Source: an uncultured Rhodopila sp. (lineage in GTDB: Bacteria; Pseudomonadota; Alphaproteobacteria; Acetobacterales; Acetobacteraceae). From it: a stretch of 64,000 bases of DNA. The notes beneath the pieces were generated by a model. That model worked only from the letters and a program-made list of their open reading frames with translations, did not search any database and had not been told where the DNA came from. Below, piece by piece: positions 28,438-36,177 of this stretch. Made by a program: the position numbers and the translations under genes. Location of the stretch: positions 1-64,000 of the forward strand of contig CAINOE010000120.1 of the NCBI GenBank assembly GCA_903851415.1, read 5' to 3'. The first letter of the stretch is position 1, and the number at the start of each line of letters is the position of its first letter.

Positions 28438-30359
28438 TGGCGGCGGGCCGGCGCAGGCCCGCTCATCCCGGACAGCCGAAAACCGCCGCCGACAATCCAA
28501 ATACGGAACGAGCGGGCGCCGCAACCTCCCGGCCCGGGCCGCCGCCGATAGAAGACTACGCGCTGATCGGCGATTGCCATACCGCGGCGCTGGTCAGCAA
28601 GGAGGGCTCGATCGACTGGCTGTGCTGGCCGCGCTTCGACAGTCCCGCCTGTTTCGCCGCCCTGCTCGGGACGCCGGACAACGGCCGCTGGCGCATCGCC
28701 CCGGCCGCCCCCCCCTTGCGTGTCACGCGGCGCTATCTGCCGGGCACGATGGTGCTGGAAACCCTGTTCGAGACGGCCGGCGGCGCCGCCGCCCTGATCG
28801 ACTTCATGGCGGTGGAGAAGAACGCCGTCGTGCGGATTGTCGAGGGCCGCAGCGGCACGGTGGAGATGCGCTTCGACCTGGCGCTGCGCTTCGAGTATGG
28901 CTCGGCCGTACCCTGGGTGACGCGGCTGAACCACGGCGGCGGCATCCGCGCCATCGCCGGGCCGGACCAGGTGGTGCTGCAATCCGACGTCAAGCTGCAC
29001 GGCCGGGCCATGACCACGGTTGCCTCGTTCCACACCGAAGCCGGGCAGCGCAAACGGTTCGTGCTGACCCATGCGGCGTCGCATTTGGACCTGCCGGTGC
29101 CGCCGGATGCCGATGCGGCGCTGGACGACACCGGCGCGGTCTGGTGCTCCTGGACCGGCCGCGGCACATACCGCGGCCGCTACCGGGAGGAGGTGCAGCG
29201 CTCGCTGCTGACGTTGAAGGCGCTGAGCTACTACCCGACCGGCGGCATCGCCGCCGCCCCGACGACCTCCCTGCCGGAACAGCCGCAGGGCGCGCGGAAC
29301 TGGGATTACCGGTTCTGCTGGCTGCGCGACGCGACGTTCACCCTGCTGGCGCTGATGCATGCCGGCTACCGCGAGGAAGCGCAGGCCTGGGGCGCCTGGC
29401 TGCGGCGCAGCGTCGCCGGGTCGCCGTCGCAGCTGCAGACGCTGTACGGCATCGGCGGCGAGCGCTGGATCCAGGAATGGACCGTGCCTTGGCTTAAGGG
29501 CTACCAGGGCGCCAGCCCGGTCCGCGTGGGCAATGCCGCCAGCACGCAATTGCAGCTCGATGTGTATGGCGAGTTGATCGACGCGATCTACCAGGAAACC
29601 GCGCTGGGCCTGGTGCCCTCGTCGAAAAGCTGGGAACTGCAGCGGGCGCTGATGCTGCACCTGGAAAGGATCTGGGAGCAGCCTGACGAAAGCATCTGGG
29701 AGGTGCGCGGCGGGGCGCGGAACTTCACGTTCTCCAAGGCGATGGTCTGGGTCGCGGTGGACCGCTCGATCCGCGCCGCGGAGCAGTTCAACCAGCCGGC
29801 GCCGCTGGAGCGCTGGCGGGCGATGCGGACACGGGTGCACGAAACCGTCTGCCAATACGGCTTCAACGCAAGCCGCAACAGCTTCGTGGCGTATTTCGGT
29901 GCCGACTCGCTGGACGCCAGCCTGCTGCTGCTGCCGCTGGTCGGATTCCTGCCGCCGGACGACCCGCGCATCCGCTGCACGGTTGAGGCCATCGGCCGCG
30001 ATCTGATGGTCGACGGTCTGATCCGCCGCTACCGCACGGATGAGACCGCCGACGGGCTGAGCGGCGGCGAGGGCGTCTTTCTCGCGTGCAGCTTTTGGTA
30101 CGTTGATAACCTGGTCCTGCAGGGGCGCATGCCGGAGGCGCGGGAGATGTTCGCCCGGCTGCTGACACTGGCCAACGATGTCGGCCTGCTGGCCGAGGAA
30201 TACGACCCGGTGGGCAAGCGGCAGCTCGGCAACTTCCCGCAGGCGTTCTCCCATCTGGCGCTGATCAACAGCGCGCTGAACCTGGATACGCATGAGGGGC
30301 CGGCGGAGCAGAGGAGCCAGAGCGGCGAGCCGGACGGCATGGTACCGGGGGAATACTGA
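28437..30359 (+). CDS. Glycoside hydrolase family 15 protein
   Basis: GH15 enzymes are inverting glucoamylases or trehalases with an (alpha/alpha)6 barrel. The 640-residue product has PPPIEDYALIGDCHTAALVS at the start of the bacterial GH15 N-terminal domain, NWDYRFCWLRDATFTLLAL at the barrel entry, and two acidic sites: WEVRGG near residue 420 (general acid) and LAEEYDP near 585 (general base). No signal peptide is seen, so a cytoplasmic role in glycogen or trehalose breakdown is likely. The first 36 residues are unconserved and the true start could be later. Substrate undetermined. Confidence 0.88.
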   Translation: MAAGRRRPAHPGQPKTAADNPNTERAGAATSRPGPPPIEDYALIGDCHTAALVSKEGSIDWLCWPRFDSPACFAALLGTPDNGRWRIAPAAPPLRVTRRYLPGTMVLETLFETAGGAAALIDFMAVEKNAVVRIVEGRSGTVEMRFDLALRFEYGSAVPWVTRLNHGGGIRAIAGPDQVVLQSDVKLHGRAMTTVASFHTEAGQRKRFVLTHAASHLDLPVPPDADAALDDTGAVWCSWTGRGTYRGRYREEVQRSLLTLKALSYYPTGGIAAAPTTSLPEQPQGARNWDYRFCWLRDATFTLLALMHAGYREEAQAWGAWLRRSVAGSPSQLQTLYGIGGERWIQEWTVPWLKGYQGASPVRVGNAASTQLQLDVYGELIDAIYQETALGLVPSSKSWELQRALMLHLERIWEQPDESIWEVRGGARNFTFSKAMVWVAVDRSIRAAEQFNQPAPLERWRAMRTRVHETVCQYGFNASRNSFVAYFGADSLDASLLLLPLVGFLPPDDPRIRCTVEAIGRDLMVDGLIRRYRTDETADGLSGGEGVFLACSFWYVDNLVLQGRMPEAREMFARLLTLANDVGLLAEEYDPVGKRQLGNFPQAFSHLALINSALNLDTHEGPAEQRSQSGEPDGMVPGEY

Positions 30360-30394
30360 CCGCGCGGGGCCTTCGGGTCGCCCGGATGTTCCAA

Positions 30395-30465
30395 CCTCGT
30401 TACGGCCCGGCTTGTCCGGGGCGTTTGCTGCGGCACCCCGGGGCATATCTGTCCGGGACACGCCA
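30395..30465. repeat. Degenerate palindromic repeat
   Basis: CGTTACGGCCCGGCTTGTCCGGGGCG and, about 30 bp on, CTGTCCGGGACACGCC resemble the arms of the 78-bp repeat family but are diverged. It lies in the 153-bp gap between two convergent genes. Confidence 0.45.
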
Positions 30466-30512
30466 AGTGATAACGAAGAGAGAACGATGACGAAGCTGCC
30501 CAACACGCTCCG

Positions 30513-30815
30513 TCAATCCCGGACAGGTATAAGCGCCTCCAGCGCATCCGCCATAGCAGTGAACGCCATCTTTCGGCCCATCATGGGTTGCACGACGATG
30601 CCGTCCTGCGACCGCCAGATCATCCAACGCCGGTGGTCGCTTTTGCCGTAGGATAAATTCAGCAGTTCTTCGTACTCGTCACCGCCCGCGGCGATGTCGA
30701 GTTCGATTTCCATACGCAGATTGTGGTAATCCGCCCATGCCTGAACCAGCAGCAGATCCGGGATGTCGAAGGAAAGTCCTGTCGGCGTCTGAAAGGTTGT
30801 GCGCGGAAGTTGCAC
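30513..30815 (-). CDS. Small protein of unknown function
   Basis: A 100-residue product that I do not recognise. It starts at GTG 30815 with AGGAGA (30821-30826) 5 nt upstream, good support for real translation. The sequence is mixed alpha/beta in character: a strand-like start (TTFQTPTGLSFDIPD), an acidic helix (AWADYHNLRMEIELDIAAGG) and a tryptophan-containing strand (DHRRWMIWRSQDGIVVQPMM). No signal peptide, membrane segment or known motif. Upstream is an A+T-rich stretch shared with a divergent small membrane protein. Confidence 0.65.
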   Translation of the reverse strand: MQLPRTTFQTPTGLSFDIPDLLLVQAWADYHNLRMEIELDIAAGGDEYEELLNLSYGKSDHRRWMIWRSQDGIVVQPMMGRKMAFTAMADALEALIPVRD

Positions 30816-30897
30816 CGGTATCTCCTGTTGCGTCGACCTGAACCGGCCGGGCGTTCACGAATAAGTGATCATTTGCATGGCCCCGCCTGCCGCGCGC

Positions 30898-31030
30898 AAC
30901 TATTTTGTTTCAAAAGAAATAGTTCAGCAACGAGCAGCACCGGAGGGTTCATCATCGCTTCGATCTTTGTCTCACAAATAGTTGATAACGCCGGCCGCCG
31001 AACGCCGATCGGTATCTATATGCACTATTT
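30898..31030. promoter_or_regulatory. Cluster of AACTATTT-type motifs in divergent promoter region
   Basis: An 8-bp inverted repeat AACTATTT (30898-30905) / AAATAGTT (30917-30924), a further AAATAGTT at 30976-30983 and ACTATTT at 31024-31030 lie within the A+T-rich 363-bp gap (30816-31178) between two divergently oriented small genes. Such spaced copies are typical of operators. No gene is supported in the gap. Confidence 0.4.
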
Positions 31031-31178
31031 ATGAGACCAAACCGACTACGTCAATTCGTTGCCTATCGCCGATGAATAACAAAACCGCGAACTTCGTATC
31101 GCTCGCGAAAACGTGAATTCCACCTTGGTGCACACTCACCGGTCCGTTATCAATGAGGCCATAAAAAGGAGGGCTGGC

Positions 31179-31343
31179 ATGGCTCAAGCCGCGTTCGAGA
31201 TCCCCGCCGCATCGGCGCGCGGCATGAAACCGGCCGCGCCGGCCGACAACCCCTCGCCCGCCATGCGCGGAATCGTCTTCGCCATACTGCTGTCGCTGCC
31301 TGTTTGGGCCGTCGCCGGCTACCTGGTCTTCCGGCTGCTCTGA
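31179..31343 (+). CDS. Small single-pass membrane protein
   Basis: A 54-residue protein starting MAQAAFEIPAASARGMKPAA, with a C-terminal hydrophobic helix (MRGIVFAILLSLPVWAVAGY) ending at the C-terminus. ATG 31179 follows AAGGAGGG at 5-6 nt, a strong ribosome-binding site. The topology suggests a tail-anchored inner-membrane peptide. Its stop lies 9 bp from the convergent end of the RND gene. Function unknown. Confidence 0.65.
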   Translation: MAQAAFEIPAASARGMKPAAPADNPSPAMRGIVFAILLSLPVWAVAGYLVFRLL

Positions 31344-31352
31344 CCGCCGCTG

Positions 31353-34300
31353 TCAGGAGCGTCCCGCATCCGCCACCGGATGCAAAATCGCCGATCGGCG
31401 GCCGGCCAGGCGCTCCAGCGCCAGGTACACGACCGGAGTCGTGTACAGCGTCAGCATCTGCGACACGATCAGCCCGCCCGCGATCGCGATTCCCAGCGGA
31501 CGCCGCAGTTCCGCCCCGGTGCCGAAAGCCAGCGCCAGCGGCAATGCGCCCAGCAGCGCCGCCAGAGTGGTCATGGTTATCGGCCGGAACCGCTCCAGGC
31601 AGGCGGCGTGGATCGCCTCGAATGGCGTCTTGCCGAACTGCCGCTCCTGCTCCAGCGCGAAGTCCACCATCATGATGGCGTTCTTCTTGACGATCCCCAT
31701 CAGCAGGATGATCCCGATGATGCCCATGATCGACAGGTCGTAGCCGAACAGCCACAGCGCCAGCAGCGCCCCCAGCCCCGCCGCCGGCAGGGTCGAGATG
31801 ATCGTCAGGGCGTGCAGCAGGCTCTCATACAGCACCCCCAGCACGATGTAGATCGAGATGAACGCCGCGGCGATCAGCAGCGGCTGCGTCGATAGCGACT
31901 TCTGCAGGAACATCGCGTTGCCGGCGAATTCCGTGCGCACGTCCTCCGGCATCCGCAGCTCCAGCGCCGCCGCCTCGATCGCCGTCTCGCCGGTGCTCAG
32001 CGCCACGCCGGGTGCCAGGTTGAAGCTCAGCGACGCGGCGGCGAACGGACCCTGGTGCTTCACCGCGTTCGGCGAGGTGCTGCGTCCGAACCGCGCCACC
32101 GCCGACAGCGGCACCTGCTTGCCCCCCGCCGCGCCGACGTAAAGACGATCGAGCGAAGACGGATCGGCCTGCAGCCGCGGATCGGCTTCCAACACCACGG
32201 TATACTGGTTGCGCTGCGCGTAGATCGTCGAGACCTGGCGCTGCGAGAAGGCGTTGTTCAGCGCGTTGTCGATGTCGGCCACCTTGATCCCGAGTCTTGC
32301 CGCCGCATCGCGGTCGATGATCACGTCCGCCTGCGGGCCGGCGCGGTCCTGGTCGCTGGTGACATCGACGATCCCCGGCGTGTGCTTCAGCCGCTCCTCC
32401 AGCGCCTGCGACCAGTACCGCATCTTGGCGAGATCCTGAGTGATCAGCACGTATTCGTATTGCGCGCCGCCCTGCCGCCCGCCGCCGCGCAGATCCTGGG
32501 CGGAATACAGCACGGTCCGCAGGCCGCTGACTTTGGCCAGCTTGTCCCGCAGCCGGTTGATCACCGCGTCCGACGAAACGCCCCGCACCGCCCGAGGCTT
32601 CAGGCTGATCGTCATCCAGCCCCGGTTCACGGCGGACCAGCCGTTCGAGACGCCGACGTTGGAGGAGACGGAGTCGATCGCCGGGTCCGACAGCAGCACG
32701 TCCACCGCGGCGCGCTGCCTCTCCTGCATCGCCGCGAACGAGATATCCGGTTCGGCGATGGTCGAGCCCTGGAGGATGCCGGTATCCTGGTCCGGCAGGA
32801 AGCCCTTCGGCACCAGCCCGTACATCCGCACCGTCAGCACCACCGTCAGCACGGTGATCAGCAGCATGAACGCCCGGTGCGCCAGTGCCCAGTTCAGGGT
32901 GCGGGCGTAGAACCGCCCGGCCGCGACCTGCCCCCGCTCGATCGCCCGCCAGGCCAGCCCGTGGCCGCCCGCCGGTTCGGTGACCGTCATGTAGTGGGCG
33001 CACATCATCGGGGTCAGCGTCAGCGACACCAGGGCGGAGATCGCGATCGCCATGGTCAGCGTCATGGCAAACTCGTGGAACAACCGCCCGAGGATGCCGC
33101 CCATGAACAGCAGCGGGATGAACACCGCCACCAGCGAGACGCTGATCGAGATCACGGTAAAGCCGATCTGGCGTGAGCCCGCGATGGCGGCCTGCATCGG
33201 AGTCATGCCGCGCTCGGCGTGACGGACGATGTTCTCGATCATGACGATCGCATCGTCGACGCAGAAGCCGACGGAGACGGTCAGCGCCATCAGTGAGAAA
33301 TTATCGATGGCGAAGCCGAAGAACCACATCCCCGCCAGGGTGCCGCTGATCGACAGCGGCACCGTCACCGCCGCGGCCAGCGTGGGAACCAGCCGGCGCA
33401 TGAACAGCAGCACCACCAGCAGCACCAGAACGATGGTAATGAGAAGGGTCCACTGGATGTCCTGCACGCTGGCGCGGATCGTCGTCGTGCGGTCGGAAAT
33501 GACGGAGAGCTGGATGTCCGGCGGCAGCCAGCGCAAAAGCTGCGGCAGCAGCGTCTTCAGCCCGTCCACCGTGTCGATGGCGTTGGCCCCGGTCGATTTG
33601 GTGACGGTCAGAAGGATCGCCGGCTGCTTGCCGTCCCAGGCGGCGAGGCGGGTGTTGGCGGTGCCGTTCACCACGCTGGCGACGTCGGACAGCCTCATGA
33701 TGGCGCCCTTGGCGGTCTTGATGACCAACGGCGCGTATTGGCCGGCCTGCCACATCTGCCCGTTGATGCCGATGGTCTCGGCAGTATCGGCACCCTCGAA
33801 GCCGCCCACGGGCTCCAGGACGTTGGCGTTGCGGACGGCGGTATAGACGTCCTGCGCGGACAGCCCGGCCGCCGCCAGCCGCGCCGGATCGAGCCGAATG
33901 CGCACGGCGGGCTTCTCCGAGCCGTTCACCTGCACCTGCGCGACGCCCGGCGCCTGCGACAGCCGCTGCGCCAGGACGGTGTCGGCGGCATCGTAGATCT
34001 GCGCCGTGGACAGCGTGGACGATGACAGCGCGATAATCATTATCGGCGCATCGGCCGGGTTGAACTTGCGGTAGAACGGCCGCGCCGGGAGGTCGGACGG
34101 CAGGTCCGGCGTGGCGTTGTTGATCGCGGCCTGCACGTCGTGCGCGGCGCCGTCGATGTCGCGGTCAATGTCGAACTGGATGACGATGCTGGTGTTGCCG
34201 ACGGCGGAGGTCGAGGTGATCTCGGTCACGCCAGGGATCTGCCCGAGCCGCCGCTCCAGCGGCGCGGCGATCGAGTTCGCCATCGTCTCAGGATCGGCGC

Positions 34301-34457
34301 CGGGGCGGGCGGCGAAGACAACCAGGGTGGGGATATCGACGCTGGGCAGCGCCGCGACCGGCAGGAAGCGGTAGGCGACGAGGCCGGACAGCATCAGGCC
34401 GATGGACAGCAGGATGGTCGCCACCGGGCGGGCAATGAAAAAGGCGGAAAAGTTCAT
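31353..34457 (-). CDS. RND efflux permease, MdtC-like
   Basis: An inner-membrane proton/drug antiporter subunit of the HAE-1 RND family. The 1034-residue product starts MNFSAFFIARPVATILLSIG and has the MdtC-like phrase YRKFNPADAPIMI, the proton-relay TM4 segment VGFCVDDAIVMIENI with adjacent aspartates, and IPLLFMGGILGRLF, with about 12 membrane helices and two large periplasmic loops. MdtB and MdtC homologs function together as a heterotrimer. Here the gene is separated from the mdtA/mdtB-like pair by about 1.7 kb carrying three unrelated small genes, one on the opposite strand, so it probably has its own promoter. Substrates cannot be read from the sequence. Confidence 0.9.
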   Translation of the reverse strand: MNFSAFFIARPVATILLSIGLMLSGLVAYRFLPVAALPSVDIPTLVVFAARPGADPETMANSIAAPLERRLGQIPGVTEITSTSAVGNTSIVIQFDIDRDIDGAAHDVQAAINNATPDLPSDLPARPFYRKFNPADAPIMIIALSSSTLSTAQIYDAADTVLAQRLSQAPGVAQVQVNGSEKPAVRIRLDPARLAAAGLSAQDVYTAVRNANVLEPVGGFEGADTAETIGINGQMWQAGQYAPLVIKTAKGAIMRLSDVASVVNGTANTRLAAWDGKQPAILLTVTKSTGANAIDTVDGLKTLLPQLLRWLPPDIQLSVISDRTTTIRASVQDIQWTLLITIVLVLLVVLLFMRRLVPTLAAAVTVPLSISGTLAGMWFFGFAIDNFSLMALTVSVGFCVDDAIVMIENIVRHAERGMTPMQAAIAGSRQIGFTVISISVSLVAVFIPLLFMGGILGRLFHEFAMTLTMAIAISALVSLTLTPMMCAHYMTVTEPAGGHGLAWRAIERGQVAAGRFYARTLNWALAHRAFMLLITVLTVVLTVRMYGLVPKGFLPDQDTGILQGSTIAEPDISFAAMQERQRAAVDVLLSDPAIDSVSSNVGVSNGWSAVNRGWMTISLKPRAVRGVSSDAVINRLRDKLAKVSGLRTVLYSAQDLRGGGRQGGAQYEYVLITQDLAKMRYWSQALEERLKHTPGIVDVTSDQDRAGPQADVIIDRDAAARLGIKVADIDNALNNAFSQRQVSTIYAQRNQYTVVLEADPRLQADPSSLDRLYVGAAGGKQVPLSAVARFGRSTSPNAVKHQGPFAAASLSFNLAPGVALSTGETAIEAAALELRMPEDVRTEFAGNAMFLQKSLSTQPLLIAAAFISIYIVLGVLYESLLHALTIISTLPAAGLGALLALWLFGYDLSIMGIIGIILLMGIVKKNAIMMVDFALEQERQFGKTPFEAIHAACLERFRPITMTTLAALLGALPLALAFGTGAELRRPLGIAIAGGLIVSQMLTLYTTPVVYLALERLAGRRSAILHPVADAGRS

Positions 34458-34525
34458 GGCTGCCCGGGATGCAACCGTTGAGGGCCGCTGTCGTTACGGC
34501 GGTTCATCTTGCTTGAGAGGCTTTC

Positions 34526-34720
34526 ATGCGTAAGACTTTAACGGTTATCGCCTGCGCCGTCATGTTGGCGGCCCTGGCCGCCTGTCATCAGGAGGGCCCC
34601 GCCGAAAAGGCTGGCGCCAGCCTCGACAAGGCCGGGCAGAAGGTGCAGGACACGCTCGACCCGCCGAAGGGTCCGGCGCAATCGGCCGGCCGATCGGTTG
34701 ACCGGGCACTGGGTGACTGA
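34526..34720 (+). CDS. Small lipoprotein
   Basis: A 64-residue product: signal peptide MRKTLTVIACAVMLAALAAC with the lipobox cysteine at position 20, then a short, charged mature part (EKAGASLDKAGQKVQDTLD). It is entericidin-like in size and shape, though similarity beyond that is not evident. GAGAGG precedes the ATG. It is oriented against the RND cluster genes around it. Confidence 0.65.
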   Translation: MRKTLTVIACAVMLAALAACHQEGPAEKAGASLDKAGQKVQDTLDPPKGPAQSAGRSVDRALGD

Positions 34721-34936
34721 GTCCGCTGCGGGGGTGGCGTGTGACTGGCTTTGCGCGTCATCGATCGCAGCCCGGCTTGCATTGGCCACGCCGATTGGGC
34801 TTAAGACGCTCACGGCCCGATGACCGAAAGACCCGACGCCGAGCATGGTGCCGGGCGGCGCCGCAAAGACCTGACACCTTCCGCCTGGACTTTCGCCGCG
34901 GTGTTGACGAGGACGGAGCCGCTGTCAGTACGACAA

Positions 34937-35326
34937 TCAGTGGCTTCGCCCGTCACCTTCGTAATCATAGAGGGGCATGGCGACGAGCATCTTCTTCGTC
35001 ACACCCGGCATCATCACTTTGTCGTCCTGGACCTTCAGGCGGCTCAATGGCACCGCCACGTGCCTGGTTGCGAGCGCATTCAGGTCAAGGATCGCCACGA
35101 TCGCCTTTGGTTCGACGGCTCCGTTCTTCACCATGATTTCCACGACAGTTCCGAGCTCCCCGTTCTGCTCGTCCAGCACTTTCTTGCCGATGAGCATGCT
35201 TGCGCGCATGCTGTGATCCGGCATGACGATCTTGGGGTGTTCCGGAGGAGTCTGCGCGACCGCGAAGGGTGCAGAGAAGGCCATCGCCAGGCAGGCAGCC
35301 GTCGCGAGGATGGAGAGCTTCGTCAT
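34937..35326 (-). CDS. Exported PRC-barrel domain protein
   Basis: The 129-residue product has a signal peptide (MTKLSILATAACLAMAFSAP, cleavage after AVA or QT) and one PRC-barrel-like domain (MLIGKKVLDEQNGELGTVVE, DLNALATRHVAVPLSRLKVQ). PRC-barrels bind varied partners; exported single-domain versions are common in alphaproteobacteria and of unclear role. ATG 35326 is preceded by AGGGGAA; an upstream in-frame start would disrupt the signal peptide. It sits between the RND halves, downstream of the alarmone hydrolase on the same strand but with a 271-bp gap. Confidence 0.75.
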   Translation of the reverse strand: MTKLSILATAACLAMAFSAPFAVAQTPPEHPKIVMPDHSMRASMLIGKKVLDEQNGELGTVVEIMVKNGAVEPKAIVAILDLNALATRHVAVPLSRLKVQDDKVMMPGVTKKMLVAMPLYDYEGDGRSH

Positions 35327-35597
35327 TTCATTCCCCTGAAAGAAAGTAGCTTTTTGGTCCCGGGCGGCGTGTCGCTCGCACCTGCAAGAGGCGCGCATAA
35401 CCGATGAAGCTGTGATCCGTCGCAAATATCGTCGCTGAAGTGTTGCTTTACGCGACAGATATTTACAAAGTCAACATGGCGTGGCCCATGTGGCCGCGAA
35501 AATTTCGTCGCCAAACTAAGAAGCTTCGCGACAGTCCATGCTTCCTGCAAGCCGGGGCATGATGTTGGACGCGGAATGGCATTACCGAACCGAACAC

Positions 35598-36137
35598 CTA
35601 AACTGCCGACCGCTCGGCTTTGGCCACGGCCTCGGCGAACCGCCGGTGCAGGAAAGCGTTGTCCGATGGCAATCCGGCCACGACATCGCGAGCCCATTGC
35701 ACGTAATCGGCCCTGCGTTGCATCGACCAGCCGGCGGGCGGGCTGAGGGCAAGCGCCGTAAGGTTGCTCGTCTTGTCCGCCAGTTTCAATATGGCCGCCC
35801 GGGCCGACTTGTGAGGTGCGTTGTGAATCTGCAACGCCTTTCTCTCGGCCTTCGGTAAAGTCTTGTCGTCTGTCACCTCCATGACCAGCGCAGCCACGTC
35901 TTCGCCGAACTCCGCGGCTATCTCGGCCCGGGTTCTCTCCTGGTCTTCAACCGAATCATGCAGCAGCGCGGCGATCACCAGATTGAGGTCCTCGCCACCG
36001 GTCGCTTCCGCAACGAGGCCGGCGACTTCCAGCAGGTGGTTAACATACGGTTCCTGTGCCGCGCCTTTCCGCCGCTGGTCCGAATGCCAGTGCGCTGCGC
36101 GAACGGCCGCTTTGGTGACAGCAATCAATTCAGTCAT
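35598..36137 (-). CDS. MESH1-type HD-domain (p)ppGpp hydrolase
   Basis: A stand-alone hydrolase of the RelA/SpoT HD superfamily, removing the 3'-pyrophosphate of (p)ppGpp; metazoan MESH1 also cleaves NADPH phosphate. The 179-residue product keeps the metal and catalytic set H34, H60, D61, E64 and D121, each one position from human MESH1 (35, 61, 62, 65, 122), and the phrase EVTDDKTLPKAERKALQ, which is near-diagnostic. It lacks a synthetase domain. It begins 40 bp after the MdtB-like gene on the same strand, so cotranscription with the efflux genes is plausible. A chromosomal long RSH protein is expected elsewhere. Confidence 0.88.
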   Translation of the reverse strand: MTELIAVTKAAVRAAHWHSDQRRKGAAQEPYVNHLLEVAGLVAEATGGEDLNLVIAALLHDSVEDQERTRAEIAAEFGEDVAALVMEVTDDKTLPKAERKALQIHNAPHKSARAAILKLADKTSNLTALALSPPAGWSMQRRADYVQWARDVVAGLPSDNAFLHRRFAEAVAKAERSAV

Positions 36138-36177
36138 GTTCGCAGGTCCAATCGAGGGGGTCGAAATCGCGGTTCGC

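Noticed and set aside
28389-30506. 705-codon minus-strand frame opposite the GH15 gene
   Set aside because: Shadow frame; the plus strand has all GH15 motifs and catalytic residues.
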